DNA of 64,000 nt. Origin: an uncultured Clostridia bacterium (lineage in GTDB: Bacteria > Bacillota > Clostridia > Oscillospirales > Acutalibacteraceae). The DNA lies in assembly GCA_946186665.1 (NCBI GenBank), contig CAMHOE010000005.1:1-64000 (forward strand), read 5' to 3'. Positions within the stretch are counted from its first letter, which is position 1, and each line of letters begins with the position of its first letter. The notes under the pieces were generated by a model. That model did no database searches. It was given only the letters and a program-made list of their open reading frames with translations, and was not told the DNA's origin. Positions 51,811-61,808 of the stretch are shown one piece after another. Made by a program: the position numbers and the translations under genes.

Positions 51811-52050
51811 AAATATTTTCTCAAGGGAACATATATTATTATACTTGTTTATACGACATTTGTCAAGAGTTTGTTATATTTTTTCTGAAAATTTTTTTAA
51901 GAATTTTTAAGAATGATAAACCAATACGAAAAAAAACAGTTATATACAGTTATATAATGTAGCTAAAAGCTCGAAGGTATAGGTATCAAATCGCTTTACA
52001 ACAATCATCGCGCTGAATATACCTCATATCTGACAATAAGAGAATATCCT

Positions 52051-52087
52051 TAAAGCAGGAAGTATCACAAAGACACTTCCTGCTTTA
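52051..52087 (-). terminator. terminator of the DUF6935 gene
   Basis: A perfect 12-bp stem, AAAGCAGGAAGT with ACTTCCTGCTTT, lies 30 bases past the minus-strand gene at 52116. The rest of the 51811-52050 gap is AT-rich with no feature seen. Confidence 0.82.
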
Positions 52088-52115
52088 CAATATCAAGCAC
52101 GATACAAAGTACAAT

Positions 52116-52676
52116 TCACGCCCACGGATTACTGCTTTCCGGCTGACGGATACCCACAAGAATATACTGCTCCCAGAGATACCATTTACCGTCCTTTGCT
52201 TTTCTGAGCATTACATAACGCGGACTGTCAGCGCCGCCGGAATTTATAAACAGTTTAGCGTAATTCTCCGTCTCATATGAATACGGATTTTCAGACACAG
52301 TAACGGTATAAGGCTGAGAAGGTAGGTAGTCATTCTGAGGTAAGGCACCCTTGAAATAAGATCTGGGAACATAATCCGCATCCCTGAAACGGTCAGCAAT
52401 AAATGACTTATCCATATTGCTGAGCGGTCTTGGCCCCCTCAGGTAGTCAACCATCGACAAAGAAGCTTCCTTATCCTGAGGATAAAAGCAAAATGCAAGA
52501 ACCGTCAGAGCTGCCACAGAAAACGGATCAGTCAAAGCTGCCTGTGGCAGTGCCTTGAATTGCTCAAAGTTGTCAGGCAATTTATCAAAAACAACATCTA
52601 CTTTCCTGTCAGAGCCGGCACCCATTGAAGCGCTTGCTTTACCAGTACTCTTGTTAATATTATCAAAAAGTCCCAT
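52116..52676 (-). CDS. DUF6935-like protein
   Basis: A 186-residue soluble protein. It shows the pattern MGLFDN ... DVVFDKLPDNFEQFKALPQA ... PFSVAALTVLAFCFYP and a C-terminal RYVMLRKAKDGKWYLWEQYI strand, as in proteins I know under the name DUF6935. The function is unknown. I choose ATG 52676, eight bases after AAGGAG. It is transcribed after luxS in the same orientation with a 135-base gap. Confidence 0.72.
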   Translation of the reverse strand: MGLFDNINKSTGKASASMGAGSDRKVDVVFDKLPDNFEQFKALPQAALTDPFSVAALTVLAFCFYPQDKEASLSMVDYLRGPRPLSNMDKSFIADRFRDADYVPRSYFKGALPQNDYLPSQPYTVTVSENPYSYETENYAKLFINSGGADSPRYVMLRKAKDGKWYLWEQYILVGIRQPESSNPWA

Positions 52677-52811
52677 AATAAACATCTCCTTTATTATCCA
52701 TATTCCGAGCCAAATTCATACAATGCAGTTCTCTCAGAAACTGCACTTCGGGTCTTGAAAATCGAATGTCCGATAAACGATCCGACAAACAAAATGGTCA
52801 ATACAGTGTTT

Positions 52812-53336
52812 TTATGAATCATAGAACTGCTGTCCATTTTCAGTTACGATACGATCCGTTTGGGGATATTCAAAAATAACGGGGTTATCACAGTTTTTCG
52901 TCAGGTAATCTGCAAATCCGGAAGCATACCATTTTGCCATCTCGAGGTTATGCATGAGGTAATGCCCACAGTTTTCAGGTGTAGTTCCGGGAACACTCTG
53001 TACATCATTTACCGATTTGAAAGCACTTATCAACAGTCCGTATATCTCACGAGGATCACGTCTGCCCTTAAGTATCAGATAAAATCCAGTAAGACATCCC
53101 ATAGGTCCCCAGTAGATAACTTCGTCCTTCCAGTCGGGATCGTTTCTCAGGAAGGTAGCTATTATGTGTTCAAGCGAGTGCATTGCAGCAACATCCACTG
53201 CCGGTTCCCTGTTCGGTCTGGTAAGCCTGATATCGTATGTTGTGAGAAAGCCGTCCCCCACCATATCCACACGGCTTGTAAAAATGCCCGGTACAATAGC
53301 TGTATGATCCACAGAAAAGCTTGGTATCAGATCCAT
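52812..53336 (-). CDS. luxS: S-ribosylhomocysteine lyase LuxS
   Basis: A 174-residue LuxS. The zinc ligands are visible in MHSLEHIIATFLRN (HxxEH) and the distal Cys in PENCGHYLMHN; the catalytic Cys region is GPMGCLTGFYLIL. It cleaves S-ribosylhomocysteine to homocysteine and the AI-2 precursor DPD in the cytoplasm, and is part of methyl-cycle recycling. GAGGAATG precedes the ATG. Downstream lies a DUF6935 gene. Length and motifs are complete. Confidence 0.96.
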   Translation of the reverse strand: MDLIPSFSVDHTAIVPGIFTSRVDMVGDGFLTTYDIRLTRPNREPAVDVAAMHSLEHIIATFLRNDPDWKDEVIYWGPMGCLTGFYLILKGRRDPREIYGLLISAFKSVNDVQSVPGTTPENCGHYLMHNLEMAKWYASGFADYLTKNCDNPVIFEYPQTDRIVTENGQQFYDS

Positions 53337-53399
53337 TCAATCATTCCTCCGTTCGATATTAATAATCAGTCTATGTTCATTATATAACTATTCAAACAG

Positions 53400-53850
53400 A
53401 TTTGCAACCGGCGGAGTGCCTCCGCTGTCGATTCGCGCTCTCGTTCGCTAAAGCTCACTCTGTTTAGTATGACCAACACTTTTCCTGTCCGCGTTTCTCC
53501 GCCCAACACGCCCCTTACGGTGCGCTTATGGGCGGGTTTAGTTTTGGAGGACAGTTGTAGACGTGTGCAATAATAGCCAAAGTGCTCTCTAAAGAGCACG
53601 ACGCGGACGGGTCAAGTAAAAGTATATGCGTTCTAAGTCGTCCAGTGCGGTCACGCACCCGCCGTCGCAGCCTGATGGCTGCTGTTTCGGCTGTTTTTTA
53701 CGGATATACAGTCTCTTTCCCTACTCAACTTTATGCACCTGTACAATGTAAAACTGTAGTTTATACTATTACTATATTTCGTTTTCGTACCCCAAGGGCA
53801 CTTCCTACGGATGCCTATCGAAACGTAACTCCTAATTCATAACTCCTAAT
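53400..53850. repeat. intergenic dispersed-repeat cluster
   Basis: This gap (53337-54061) has no gene. Bases 53566-53665 (AATAGCCAAAGTGCTCTCTA, GAGCACGACGCGGACGG, GATGCGTTCTAA-like, AGTGCGGTCACGCACC) match the last unit of the tandem array at 59927-60035. Bases 53430-53460 and 53785-53815 match the gap at 39955-40050. These are non-coding palindromic modules scattered between genes. Confidence 0.65.
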
Positions 53851-54004
53851 TCCTGACTATTCGTTATTCACCATTCACTTTTTCCGTTTTCAGTATTCAT
53901 TACTTTTATCATGCTGTCTAAAAATCGGAAATTATTGTTTCTTTATTTGGAGGATATTTTTTGCAAAGTATACTTTACATTTTGGACAAATAGGTGTATT
54001 ATTA

Positions 54005-54033
54005 TTGTGTAAGAATTTATTTCATGATATAAT
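54005..54033 (+). promoter_or_regulatory. promoter of the VanW-domain gene
   Basis: TTGTGT (54005-54010), a 17-base spacer and TATAAT (54028-54033), followed 20 bases later by TGGAGG and the ATG at 54062. Confidence 0.75.
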
Positions 54034-54061
54034 TTGTTTATACTGAAATGGAGGCTTTTGA

Positions 54062-56272
54062 ATGGAAGAAAATGAAAAGAAGATCGTTCCACAGCTCAAG
54101 TCTGTTATCGCAAGGGAAGTTGTGGAGGAAAAGGAAATAGTTAAAGAAAAAATAAACGAAAAGGAAAACGAAACGTTAAAGCTGAATTCGGAAGAAGTTA
54201 TACCTCAGATCAGCATAAACAATACGGTACCCGAAAAAACAGTTGATAATGTTACTGCAAGTGCAGCTACTGTAACAGAACCGGAATTGAAAACACCTGA
54301 GACTTCGTTCAGTGAAGTCAATGAAGCAGCAAAGAAAGAGTCTCCTATCACAGCTAATGCTGATGTTCAGGTATCTCCTGTTGAAGATGTCAGTGAAGAG
54401 GACGATATTGTATTTGCGGGTACAGATTTTGGTGTTGCCGCTCCTGATACAGGCAGTGTCAAGGAACCGGAAACATTTAAAAACAACAGTACTTCAAATC
54501 CGGATAATGACGATGATGAGGGCGGAACTGATATAATATTCGCTGCTGCTGAAACGAAAAAGAATAAAAAGGAAATACCCAAGTACAAGGGAGAAAAGAA
54601 GCTTCCTGTGGCAGCTATTACTGCTTCTATCTGCGCACTGGTCTGCGTTGGTGCTGTCGGTGCCTTTTTAGCCATCAATAATTCTAACAATGCAGTGGAA
54701 ACAGTTGCTGAAACATCAACAGCTGCTTCAAAGGCTGAAAGCTCTGTACAGTCCTCAGCTGAGTCCGAAGCGCCTAAAGAGAACACGGAGCTTGATGTTA
54801 TCGCTGATGAGCCTCTGGAGCTTAATGAAGTCGATACTACAAATATTCTTTTCGGCAAGAATGTCACCGTAGAAGGTATTGACCTGTCAGGTCTTACACT
54901 TGCAGAAGCGCATGACGCTATGCAGGATAAGCTCCCTGAGCTTTATGAAAAGATTTCCATAAGCGTTGCCTGCGACGGCAAGACACTTACACTTACAGAA
55001 AACGATTTCGTTTTTGACTCTGATCTTTCATATGTTCTGGTTCAGGCATATCACTACAGCAGGGGTGAGCTTTCCAGTACGGATTTTGAGACTGAGAGGG
55101 TCGGAGATGTTACCGATTTCAAGGTTTCAACGGCTATCAATTCTGATTCCGTAGATGCCGCTATCAAGAAAGCTGCGGAATACTTTGATGTACAGCCAGT
55201 TAATGCAAGAGTAACAAGCTTTGATCCGGATGCGGCTGAGAAATTCACTTATGCTGATGGTTCAAATGGTTTCCTTCTGGATCATGAGGAGCTTGAAAAC
55301 AAGATCAAGAATATCCTTGATCAGGAAGAAAAAACAGGCAGCTTCTCTATTGAGACTGTAGAAACACCTTATGAGGTTACACTTGATGAGATCAAGGCTA
55401 ATACAAAGCTTATAGCTTCACACGCAACATACTGCAATAACAGCGCAGCTTCAATATCAAATATGCAGCTTGCTATAAGGGCTGCAAGCGGCACTGTTAT
55501 TGAGCCGGGCAAGACCTTCTCCTTCAACGAGATGACAGGCGACACCACAAACGGCAATATGCACTATTACGACAACGGCACCGAAGGAAGCTATGTTCCT
55601 TCAACTGCATATTCACACGGTGAAGTAGTACAGGATTACGGCGGCGGTATCTGTCAGGCTTCTACGACTATCTTCCTTTGTGCATTGAAGGCAGGTATGC
55701 AGGTAGAGGAAAGACACGCTCATATGTATGCTTCCTCCTATGCAGATTACGGACTTGACGCTACCGTTGACTACGGCAATCTGGATATGCGCTTTACAAA
55801 TGCTTTTGAATTCCCCGTATATATAGCTACATATGTATACGACGGACAGATCATGGTTGAGATGTACGGTCCTCTCTCTACGGAATATGACGAAGTAGTT
55901 CCTGTAGGTTGGGTAACATATGCTGACTCAAACACCTTCTCCGCAAGGGGTGCTCAGGTATTCTTCAAGGACGGAAAGGAAGTAAGAAGAGAAATTCTTC
56001 CTGCCGGCACTTATGATTACCACTTTGAATCCTATGGTTCCGTTGTAGGATATATCCCCGGCGACATTGAAAACGGTCCGAGCGTATCTCCCAACAACTA
56101 TGTTCCTACTGTATATTCACCCAACGGCTGCGGCAGCAGTGCTCCTATAGCTTATGGTACCGCTGCTGAGGTGCTCAGTAAGGCGTCTACGGGTATTGCG
56201 GCCGATGAAAGCAAAAAGAACGATAACGCTGTTGTAGTTACAAACGGCACATCTTCAAAACCTGAAGAATAA
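54062..56272 (+). CDS. VanW-domain membrane protein
   Basis: A 736-residue protein. A long acidic cytoplasmic region (1-175, rich in Glu/Lys/Thr) is followed by one membrane helix (VAAITASICALVCVGAVGAF), a Ser/Glu linker, a peptidoglycan-binding-4-type domain (about 275-420) and a VanW domain (about 450-610: FSFNEMTGDTTNGN; GGGICQASTTIFL). VanW proteins occur in glycopeptide-resistance clusters and in many clostridia; the VanW role is unknown. It should act at the cell wall. No Van operon is present here. Confidence 0.87.
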   Translation: MEENEKKIVPQLKSVIAREVVEEKEIVKEKINEKENETLKLNSEEVIPQISINNTVPEKTVDNVTASAATVTEPELKTPETSFSEVNEAAKKESPITANADVQVSPVEDVSEEDDIVFAGTDFGVAAPDTGSVKEPETFKNNSTSNPDNDDDEGGTDIIFAAAETKKNKKEIPKYKGEKKLPVAAITASICALVCVGAVGAFLAINNSNNAVETVAETSTAASKAESSVQSSAESEAPKENTELDVIADEPLELNEVDTTNILFGKNVTVEGIDLSGLTLAEAHDAMQDKLPELYEKISISVACDGKTLTLTENDFVFDSDLSYVLVQAYHYSRGELSSTDFETERVGDVTDFKVSTAINSDSVDAAIKKAAEYFDVQPVNARVTSFDPDAAEKFTYADGSNGFLLDHEELENKIKNILDQEEKTGSFSIETVETPYEVTLDEIKANTKLIASHATYCNNSAASISNMQLAIRAASGTVIEPGKTFSFNEMTGDTTNGNMHYYDNGTEGSYVPSTAYSHGEVVQDYGGGICQASTTIFLCALKAGMQVEERHAHMYASSYADYGLDATVDYGNLDMRFTNAFEFPVYIATYVYDGQIMVEMYGPLSTEYDEVVPVGWVTYADSNTFSARGAQVFFKDGKEVRREILPAGTYDYHFESYGSVVGYIPGDIENGPSVSPNNYVPTVYSPNGCGSSAPIAYGTAAEVLSKASTGIAADESKKNDNAVVVTNGTSSKPEE

Positions 56273-56292
56273 AATCATATATTGTTTCTGAC

Positions 56293-56330
56293 AACAAGGC
56301 AGACGGTTTAATACGACCGTCTGCCTTTCT
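56293..56330 (+). terminator. terminator of the VanW gene
   Basis: AAGGCAGACGGT pairs perfectly with ACCGTCTGCCTT (56313-56324) with a T-rich tail. Confidence 0.88.
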
Positions 56331-56739
56331 TATGAATTAAAAAAACAGACAATCCAGAGCCGCCTTTTAAATCATAAAACTCAAAGCCCAAAGCTCAAAG
56401 CACCAAACCCAAAGCTTCCCCTTTCAGGGAAAGGAAAACCTAAGCTGATACAGCTGTGATTACTTACGGAACACACAACAATTCCACTTTCCACTTTCCA
56501 AATTCCACATTTCATATAGCTTTCCACATTACACATTTTTACGTTTCATCGGAATTATAGATTTGTCGTTTACTATAACACTATGCCAAAAATTAATTCA
56601 TATCTTAATGCGTTTTGTTACATTGATAAAAAAAATTATAATTCTTTTAAAGAATATTATCAACTCCTGAATGTAATATCATTTAATATAGGATGATGTA
56701 AAAGAAAAAAGAAAAGATTATGATTGTGGAGGACTATGT
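56331..56739. other. intergenic low-complexity region
   Basis: About 400 bases before the phosphate transporter. It contains short reiterations of CAAAGC (56390-56420) and TTCCACATT/TTTCCACTT (56480-56535), then AT-rich sequence with the transporter promoter. No gene, hairpin or mobile-element end is recognisable. Confidence 0.5.
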
Positions 56740-58389
56740 ATGGATGAAACCGTCTCTCAAATTATTAAAGCACTCGGCGGACTCGGACTCTTCCTTTACG
56801 GAATGAAGCTTCTGGGTAACGGCTTGGAGCTTGCTGCCGGCAACAAGCTCAGACAAATTCTTGAAAAAATAACCTCAAACAGATGGCTCGGAGCACTTGT
56901 AGGTATTATTGTTACTGCAATTATCCAAAGCTCTACAGCCGTATCGGTAATGGTAGTCGGCTTTGTAAACGCAAGTCTTATGACGCTCAGTCAGGCAATG
57001 GGAGTACTGATGGGTGCAACGATAGGTACTACTGTGACAAGCCTTATTCTCTCGTTTAATATCTCCCAGTATGCACCGATATTTATATTCCTTGGTGCGC
57101 TTATGGTTTCCATGAGCAAGAAAAACAACACTAAGTATGCAGGACAGATAATAGCCGGATTTGGTATTCTGTTCTTTGGCATGACAACAATGAGCAGCAA
57201 TTTGCAGCCGCTTGCAAATTCAGATTTCTTTAAAAATGTTATTACTTCCATTAGTAACCCGATATTGGGCGTTCTCTTCGGCGTTGTTTTTGCCGCACTG
57301 ATACAAAGCTCATCAGCAGCTGTCGGTATCTTACAGGCACTTGGTCTGGCAGGCGCGCTTCTTCTTCCTGAAGCAGTGTATATTATTTATGGCATCCATA
57401 TTGGTGCCTGCTTTACATCTATCCTGTCGTCATTCGGCGCAACAAAGGACGCAAAGAGAACATCTCTGTCCTACGTTCTGTTTACTGTATTCGGTACTAT
57501 AATCTTTACGGTACTGACCCTGCTTACACCGTTCACCTCCTTCATAGAGGGTCTTACGGATAACAAATCTCTCCAGATATTCCTTGTGCATATAATACCT
57601 ACTATTGTATCTACTATAGTTCTGCTACCCGGAGTAAACTTTATTACAAAGATTTCCTGCCTTATCATTCCCGGGGCAGAAGAAGAGGAAAAGGAACCAT
57701 GCCGTCTCAAGTATGTGGACGAACGTATCCTCAACACTCCTCCTATCGCCGTAAACCAGATAACAAAAGAGATACAGCGCATGGGCAAGCTTTCAAAAAA
57801 GAACTTCAAGTTTTCTATTGATGCGCTCATAAACAGAGATGAAAAGATCATCAATGTTGTCGAGGAAAACGAAGAGGTCATCGACTTCCTTAACCACAGC
57901 ATTACATCATATCTTGTAAAGATAAACGGACTTCCTCTTGAAGAGCACGATCTGGAAAAGGTCGGTTCGTTCTATCACGTTGTAAGCGATATGGAGCGTA
58001 TAGGAGATCATGCAGAAAACATCTGCGAGATCGCGTCGAGGATCATAGCAAACGGAGATGAGTTCAGCTCTAAAGCATTGGAAGAAATCAACGATCTGAG
58101 CAATCTTGTAAACAACATCATACAGGATTCACTTGATGTATTCAACTCTAATATGGGTGATCCAAAGCTTCTTGAAAGCGTAAGCAGCATCGAACAGGAA
58201 ATCGATGACAAGACTGAGCAATTCAAAAACAACCACATTGAACGTCTCAGCAAAGGCGAATGTAACGCTACTATCGGCACACTCTTCATGGAGCTTCTGA
58301 CAAACCTTGAACGAATTGCTGACCACAGCACTAACATAGCCTTCTCACTTTACACAACTCAGGGTCTTTCTCTTGCAAGAGAAGTCTGA
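56740..58389 (+). CDS. Na/Pi cotransporter family protein with PhoU-like tail
   Basis: A 549-residue protein. The two inverted signature repeats of Na+/phosphate cotransporters are present: AIIQSSTAVSVMVVGFVNA (about residue 68) and ALIQSSSAAVGILQALG (about residue 190). Eight to nine membrane helices span residues 10-310. The C-terminal 220 residues are a PhoU-like helical bundle (DMERIGDHAENICEIASRI; NLERIADHSTNIAFS). It imports or balances phosphate. It is a complete member of the family. Confidence 0.93.
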   Translation: MDETVSQIIKALGGLGLFLYGMKLLGNGLELAAGNKLRQILEKITSNRWLGALVGIIVTAIIQSSTAVSVMVVGFVNASLMTLSQAMGVLMGATIGTTVTSLILSFNISQYAPIFIFLGALMVSMSKKNNTKYAGQIIAGFGILFFGMTTMSSNLQPLANSDFFKNVITSISNPILGVLFGVVFAALIQSSSAAVGILQALGLAGALLLPEAVYIIYGIHIGACFTSILSSFGATKDAKRTSLSYVLFTVFGTIIFTVLTLLTPFTSFIEGLTDNKSLQIFLVHIIPTIVSTIVLLPGVNFITKISCLIIPGAEEEEKEPCRLKYVDERILNTPPIAVNQITKEIQRMGKLSKKNFKFSIDALINRDEKIINVVEENEEVIDFLNHSITSYLVKINGLPLEEHDLEKVGSFYHVVSDMERIGDHAENICEIASRIIANGDEFSSKALEEINDLSNLVNNIIQDSLDVFNSNMGDPKLLESVSSIEQEIDDKTEQFKNNHIERLSKGECNATIGTLFMELLTNLERIADHSTNIAFSLYTTQGLSLAREV

Positions 58390-58423
58390 ACATTGAACAA
58401 AGATAAATTCTGAAGGGCAATTT

Positions 58424-58466
58424 TTCGGGGGAAACCATTTGTTTGAAAACAAAGGTTTCCCCCGAA
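58424..58466 (+). terminator. terminator of the Na/Pi cotransporter gene
   Basis: A long perfect stem, TTCGGGGGAAACC with GGTTTCCCCCGAA, around an AT-rich loop, 35 bases past the stop. It lacks a strong T run, so it may work together with the next hairpin. Confidence 0.7.
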
Positions 58467-58511
58467 CCGCTTTCCTGAAAAAACTTAAATTTTCCTTTAT
58501 CACCACAGTGC

Positions 58512-58552
58512 AAAAAAAGTCGGATCTTTTTACAGACCCGACTGTTTTTTTA
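58512..58552. terminator. bidirectional terminator between convergent genes
   Basis: AGTCGGATCT pairs with AGACCCGACT with one mismatch; A7 precedes it and T8 follows it, so it terminates both the + strand transporter transcript and the minus-strand FHA gene. Confidence 0.85.
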
Positions 58553-59530
58553 ATTCTTATCTTTAAAAAACACAAGCTTTACCGAATGTCCGAGATCAAT
58601 AACATCACCGGGATGCAGAAGATAAAGATTATCCGGTCTGAGCCTTGTATCATTAAGCCATGTACCATTCTTTGAGTACTCGTCCTTGACAAGCCATTTA
58701 TTGTCCTCGAAAAGGAAAGTCACATGAAGTCTTGATATAAAGCTTCTGATCTTGATCAGAGGAAGGTCACATTCCTTGTCCCTGCCGGCTCTTATCCTCT
58801 TTCCGAAAACATGATACTCCTTTTTACCATCAATATCAAACAGCCTCAGACCATCCTTCAGGCTGAATTCGCCCTGTTCGCTTTTTCCGGAGATCTCGAT
58901 TATTTGCAGCTTTCTCTTGTACTTTTTCAGAGGTCTTGCAAATGAGTATTTATCAATAAGCTGTAATACTGTTTTCTTTACCACTTCAAGCTTATCCGCA
59001 GAAGCAAATACGGGAAAGGATATAAAGCTTGTGCCGTCTGTGAAATTGCAGGATACAAAAAGCTCCGGTTTACACTCTCTTGAACCGAACCTTTGAAAAA
59101 TATCGGGATCAGTTTTCCATGTTTCCATGTTTACAGATCTGAGCAGAGAAATAAGCGTCATTTTCTCCTTGTCAGTAAGCTCCGGCTCACGATTGTCAAG
59201 CAGCATAGTAAAATCTATCTTATCGCTGTTTTCATATTCTATGCGTCTGAATTCTGCCATAGGATGATCTTTGAATGACAGACTTATGCTCTCAATATTT
59301 TCTTTTTTCATTTCAGGCTTCCATTCAAAGCTCTGTCCGTCAATATAGCTGCCGAAATACCTTTTCTCAAAGTCAACACCATATACTCCTACCATGCTGT
59401 CTCTTTTTCTGCATTTAAGACACACAAACTCACGGCTGAGTCCATTATCCGACAACAGCCTGAAAATATGATCGTTACTCCTGCATTCCATACATATCAT
59501 TCCTTTAGGGGTTCTCTTCATTATTGCCAC
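58550..59530 (-). CDS. FHA-domain protein with N-terminal zinc ribbon
   Basis: A 326-residue soluble protein. Residues 12-45 form a zinc ribbon (CMEC ... CLKC). A central domain of about 190 residues is unrecognised. Residues 235-325 are a forkhead-associated domain (AGRDKECDLPL, SFISRLHVTFLFEDN, YSKNGTWLNDTRL), which binds phosphothreonine peptides. It is the last gene, on the minus strand, of the cluster with the BrxL-like and RCC1-repeat proteins, but 560 bases of repeats separate it from DUF1294. No kinase is seen nearby. Confidence 0.87.
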   Translation of the reverse strand: MAIMKRTPKGMICMECRSNDHIFRLLSDNGLSREFVCLKCRKRDSMVGVYGVDFEKRYFGSYIDGQSFEWKPEMKKENIESISLSFKDHPMAEFRRIEYENSDKIDFTMLLDNREPELTDKEKMTLISLLRSVNMETWKTDPDIFQRFGSRECKPELFVSCNFTDGTSFISFPVFASADKLEVVKKTVLQLIDKYSFARPLKKYKRKLQIIEISGKSEQGEFSLKDGLRLFDIDGKKEYHVFGKRIRAGRDKECDLPLIKIRSFISRLHVTFLFEDNKWLVKDEYSKNGTWLNDTRLRPDNLYLLHPGDVIDLGHSVKLVFFKDKN

Positions 59531-59654
59531 ATACGCAGCATATGTAATCTGATATTAATAGCTTTTCTGTGTTTATATTCAGCGGTTTTAGGAAAGGGAT
59601 ACGAGGAACGAGCCTTTTTCCGTGTCTGCGGCAAAAGCTGTATACATACACTGA

Positions 59655-60040
59655 AATAGCCAAAGTGCTCCCTGAGGAGCACGACGCGCCGGCAAGCTGC
59701 CGGTACCGATTCGCGGCGCAGCTTTTGAATGAACGGGTAGGTATGTGTCCGCGCTTACGGATTAAGAGCAAAGCTACAGACGTGTTCAGCAATAGCCAAA
59801 GTGCTCCCTAAGGAACACGACGCGCCGGCAAACTGCCGGTACCGATTCGCGGCGCAGCTTTTGAATGAACGGGTAGGTATGTGTCCGCGCTTACGGCTTA
59901 AGAACAAAGCTACAGACGTGTTCAGCAATAGCCTAAGTGCTCCCTCAGGAGCACGACGCGGACGGTTCAAACAAATGCAGATGCGTTCTAAATCGTCCTG
60001 CGGGGTCACCCGCTCCAGTGCGGTCACGCACCGGAAAAGG
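59655..60040. repeat. 136-bp tandem repeat array, two and a half copies
   Basis: AATAGCCAAAGTGCTCCCTG recurs at 59655, 59791 and (as AATAGCCTAAG...) 59927, an exact 136-base period. Each unit holds the palindrome GTGCTCC-N4-GGAGCAC-type hairpin, CGCCGGCAAGCTGCCGG and TGAACGGGTAGGTATGTGTC. The third copy departs from the others after about 35 bases and becomes the version found at 53566. The surrounding 59531-60090 gap holds no gene. Confidence 0.9.
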
Positions 60041-60090
60041 GTTTTCTCCATGTAGCTGCCCCTAAGAATTGACTTGCGCTTCTTTATGGC

Positions 60091-60375
60091 TCATAATATC
60101 CCGAAGAAAAAAAGAGCTATTACACCTGCAAGCTCCAGAATAAAAATCACCGGAATACCAAGCATGAACTTTATGTGCTTTGTTTTATGCCTTATCATCT
60201 GCATAGTCACATACATTCCGATACAGCCGCTCAGTGCAGCCGTTATCATCAGAGTAGTCTCAGGAACTCGTCTTTGATGATGAATTGCTGCTAACTTGTC
60301 ATGTATCGTCATTATCACCGCTACAATAGTAGCAGCAGCAAGGTATATCAGCAATATCCAATGTTTTAATTCCAT
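60091..60375 (-). CDS. DUF1294 membrane protein
   Basis: A 94-residue protein with three membrane helices. The family signature is the segment HDKLAAIHHQRRVPETTLMI followed by GGCIGM-like (SGCIGMYVTMQMIRHKTKHI) and KFMLGIPVIF. The function is unknown; the domain is often attached to cold-shock domains or stands alone as here. It lies between the RCC1-repeat gene and the repeats before the FHA gene. Confidence 0.87.
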   Translation of the reverse strand: MELKHWILLIYLAAATIVAVIMTIHDKLAAIHHQRRVPETTLMITAALSGCIGMYVTMQMIRHKTKHIKFMLGIPVIFILELAGVIALFFFGIL

Positions 60376-60453
60376 TTGTTCTATCGTCCTTTTTTGCTAA
60401 GCTGTATACAGGTAGTGTCCGATACGGTTACTCATACGTCCGATGAAAAACAA

Positions 60454-61770
60454 CTACTTTACCAGTGCAAAACGCTCTGCATGGCACTGGTTCTTTGAGT
60501 TATCTCCCGCAGCAACAACTGTACCGTCAGCTCTTAACCCAAGAGTATGGTTGCTTCCTGTGGATATATCTATGATATCCCTCCAGCTTTCTACGTTGCA
60601 CTGTCCGAAGGTATTATTACCCGTAGCTATGACCCTGCCGTTTTCAGTAAGACCCACAACGTGTTCATAGCCGGCATTTATCTTGGTGATATTCTCCCAG
60701 CCTTCAACGCCGTATTTTCCTCTGCCGTCAAAGCCTGCTGAAACTACGGTACCGTCCGAACGCAGACCAAGCGTCCGCTTTCCGCCGGCTGCTATCCTTA
60801 CTATATTTCTCCAGTTTCCTACATTGCATTGACCGAAGCGGTTATCACCCGTTGCAACAACTGTACCATCGGCTTTTAATCCTACGGTATGATTGAACTT
60901 TGCGGATATGAGCTGAATGTCCTTCCATGAAACCACATTGCACTGACCGAAATCGTTGTCGCCTGTTGCAACCACGCTTCCGTCACCCTTCAGCCCTACA
61001 GAATAATACTCTCCTGCGGCTACCATGACTATATACTTCCACTTGTCTACTTCACATTCTCTTTTTATGTTATCTCCGGCTACAACCACTGTACCATCAT
61101 CTTTAAGACCCAGTATATGCGCAATACCGGCTGATACATACACTATCTCACTCCAAGGAAGCTCACAGTTCAAACTCGTGAAGCCTGAACCTACAGCCGT
61201 CACCTTGCCGTAAACATCCACGCCTACAGAACGGTTGCCTCCTGCGGATACCATTATATCATGCTTTGCAACAAGTATCTCACCGCTGCGTGTAACTCCT
61301 ACAGTGGAATTGTCACCTGCAATAATATCGCAGACATCCTCCCAGTCAGTTATATTACACTGTCCATATGTATTGGACCCAAAGGCTACGACCTTGCCGT
61401 TTGTACGCAGTCCGATCATATGATGCTTACCCATTACAATTTTTTCAATATTGAACCACTTTTTAAAATCGGACTTTATCGCAAGAGTTTTTTTCATGCT
61501 GACAGCTCCGTTCTTATCAAGGGCAACAACATCAACTGTTTTGTTCGGACGGCGCATTACAATATAGTTATCAAACTTCCATAAATAACAATCGGATGCC
61601 GCTGCTGCCGTAAGTGTATCAGGCACACCCGAAGCCTGCACCTCCGATATCCGGAGCTGCTCGTCATCATCTGAAAATGCACTGCGGTACATTTCCTTAT
61701 ATTTTTCAATAATTTCTTCCTTGTCCTTATCCTGCAAAGGAAAGCAGGATCTGACCTTCAATTCACTCAT
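60454..61770 (-). CDS. cytoplasmic RCC1-repeat protein
   Basis: A 438-residue protein without a signal peptide. A helical N-terminus (about 60 residues) is followed by seven to eight RCC1-like blades with the repeat VGLKADGTVVATGDNRFGQC ... W.DI..I.AG. This is a seven-bladed propeller for binding a partner, related in repeat sequence to the lipoprotein at 30664. The start is ATG 61770. It follows the AAA+ gene by 38 bases and should be co-transcribed with it and the BrxL-like gene. Confidence 0.85.
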   Translation of the reverse strand: MSELKVRSCFPLQDKDKEEIIEKYKEMYRSAFSDDDEQLRISEVQASGVPDTLTAAAASDCYLWKFDNYIVMRRPNKTVDVVALDKNGAVSMKKTLAIKSDFKKWFNIEKIVMGKHHMIGLRTNGKVVAFGSNTYGQCNITDWEDVCDIIAGDNSTVGVTRSGEILVAKHDIMVSAGGNRSVGVDVYGKVTAVGSGFTSLNCELPWSEIVYVSAGIAHILGLKDDGTVVVAGDNIKRECEVDKWKYIVMVAAGEYYSVGLKGDGSVVATGDNDFGQCNVVSWKDIQLISAKFNHTVGLKADGTVVATGDNRFGQCNVGNWRNIVRIAAGGKRTLGLRSDGTVVSAGFDGRGKYGVEGWENITKINAGYEHVVGLTENGRVIATGNNTFGQCNVESWRDIIDISTGSNHTLGLRADGTVVAAGDNSKNQCHAERFALVK

Positions 61771-61808
61771 AATCAAAATCACCCTAAAATACAGCCTGTT
61801 CCGGAATG

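Noticed and set aside
59505..60055. Frames within the 136-bp tandem array, including repeated Cys/Arg-rich products
   Set aside because: They only reflect the period of the repeat; start sites are not conserved in position and no protein family is recognisable.
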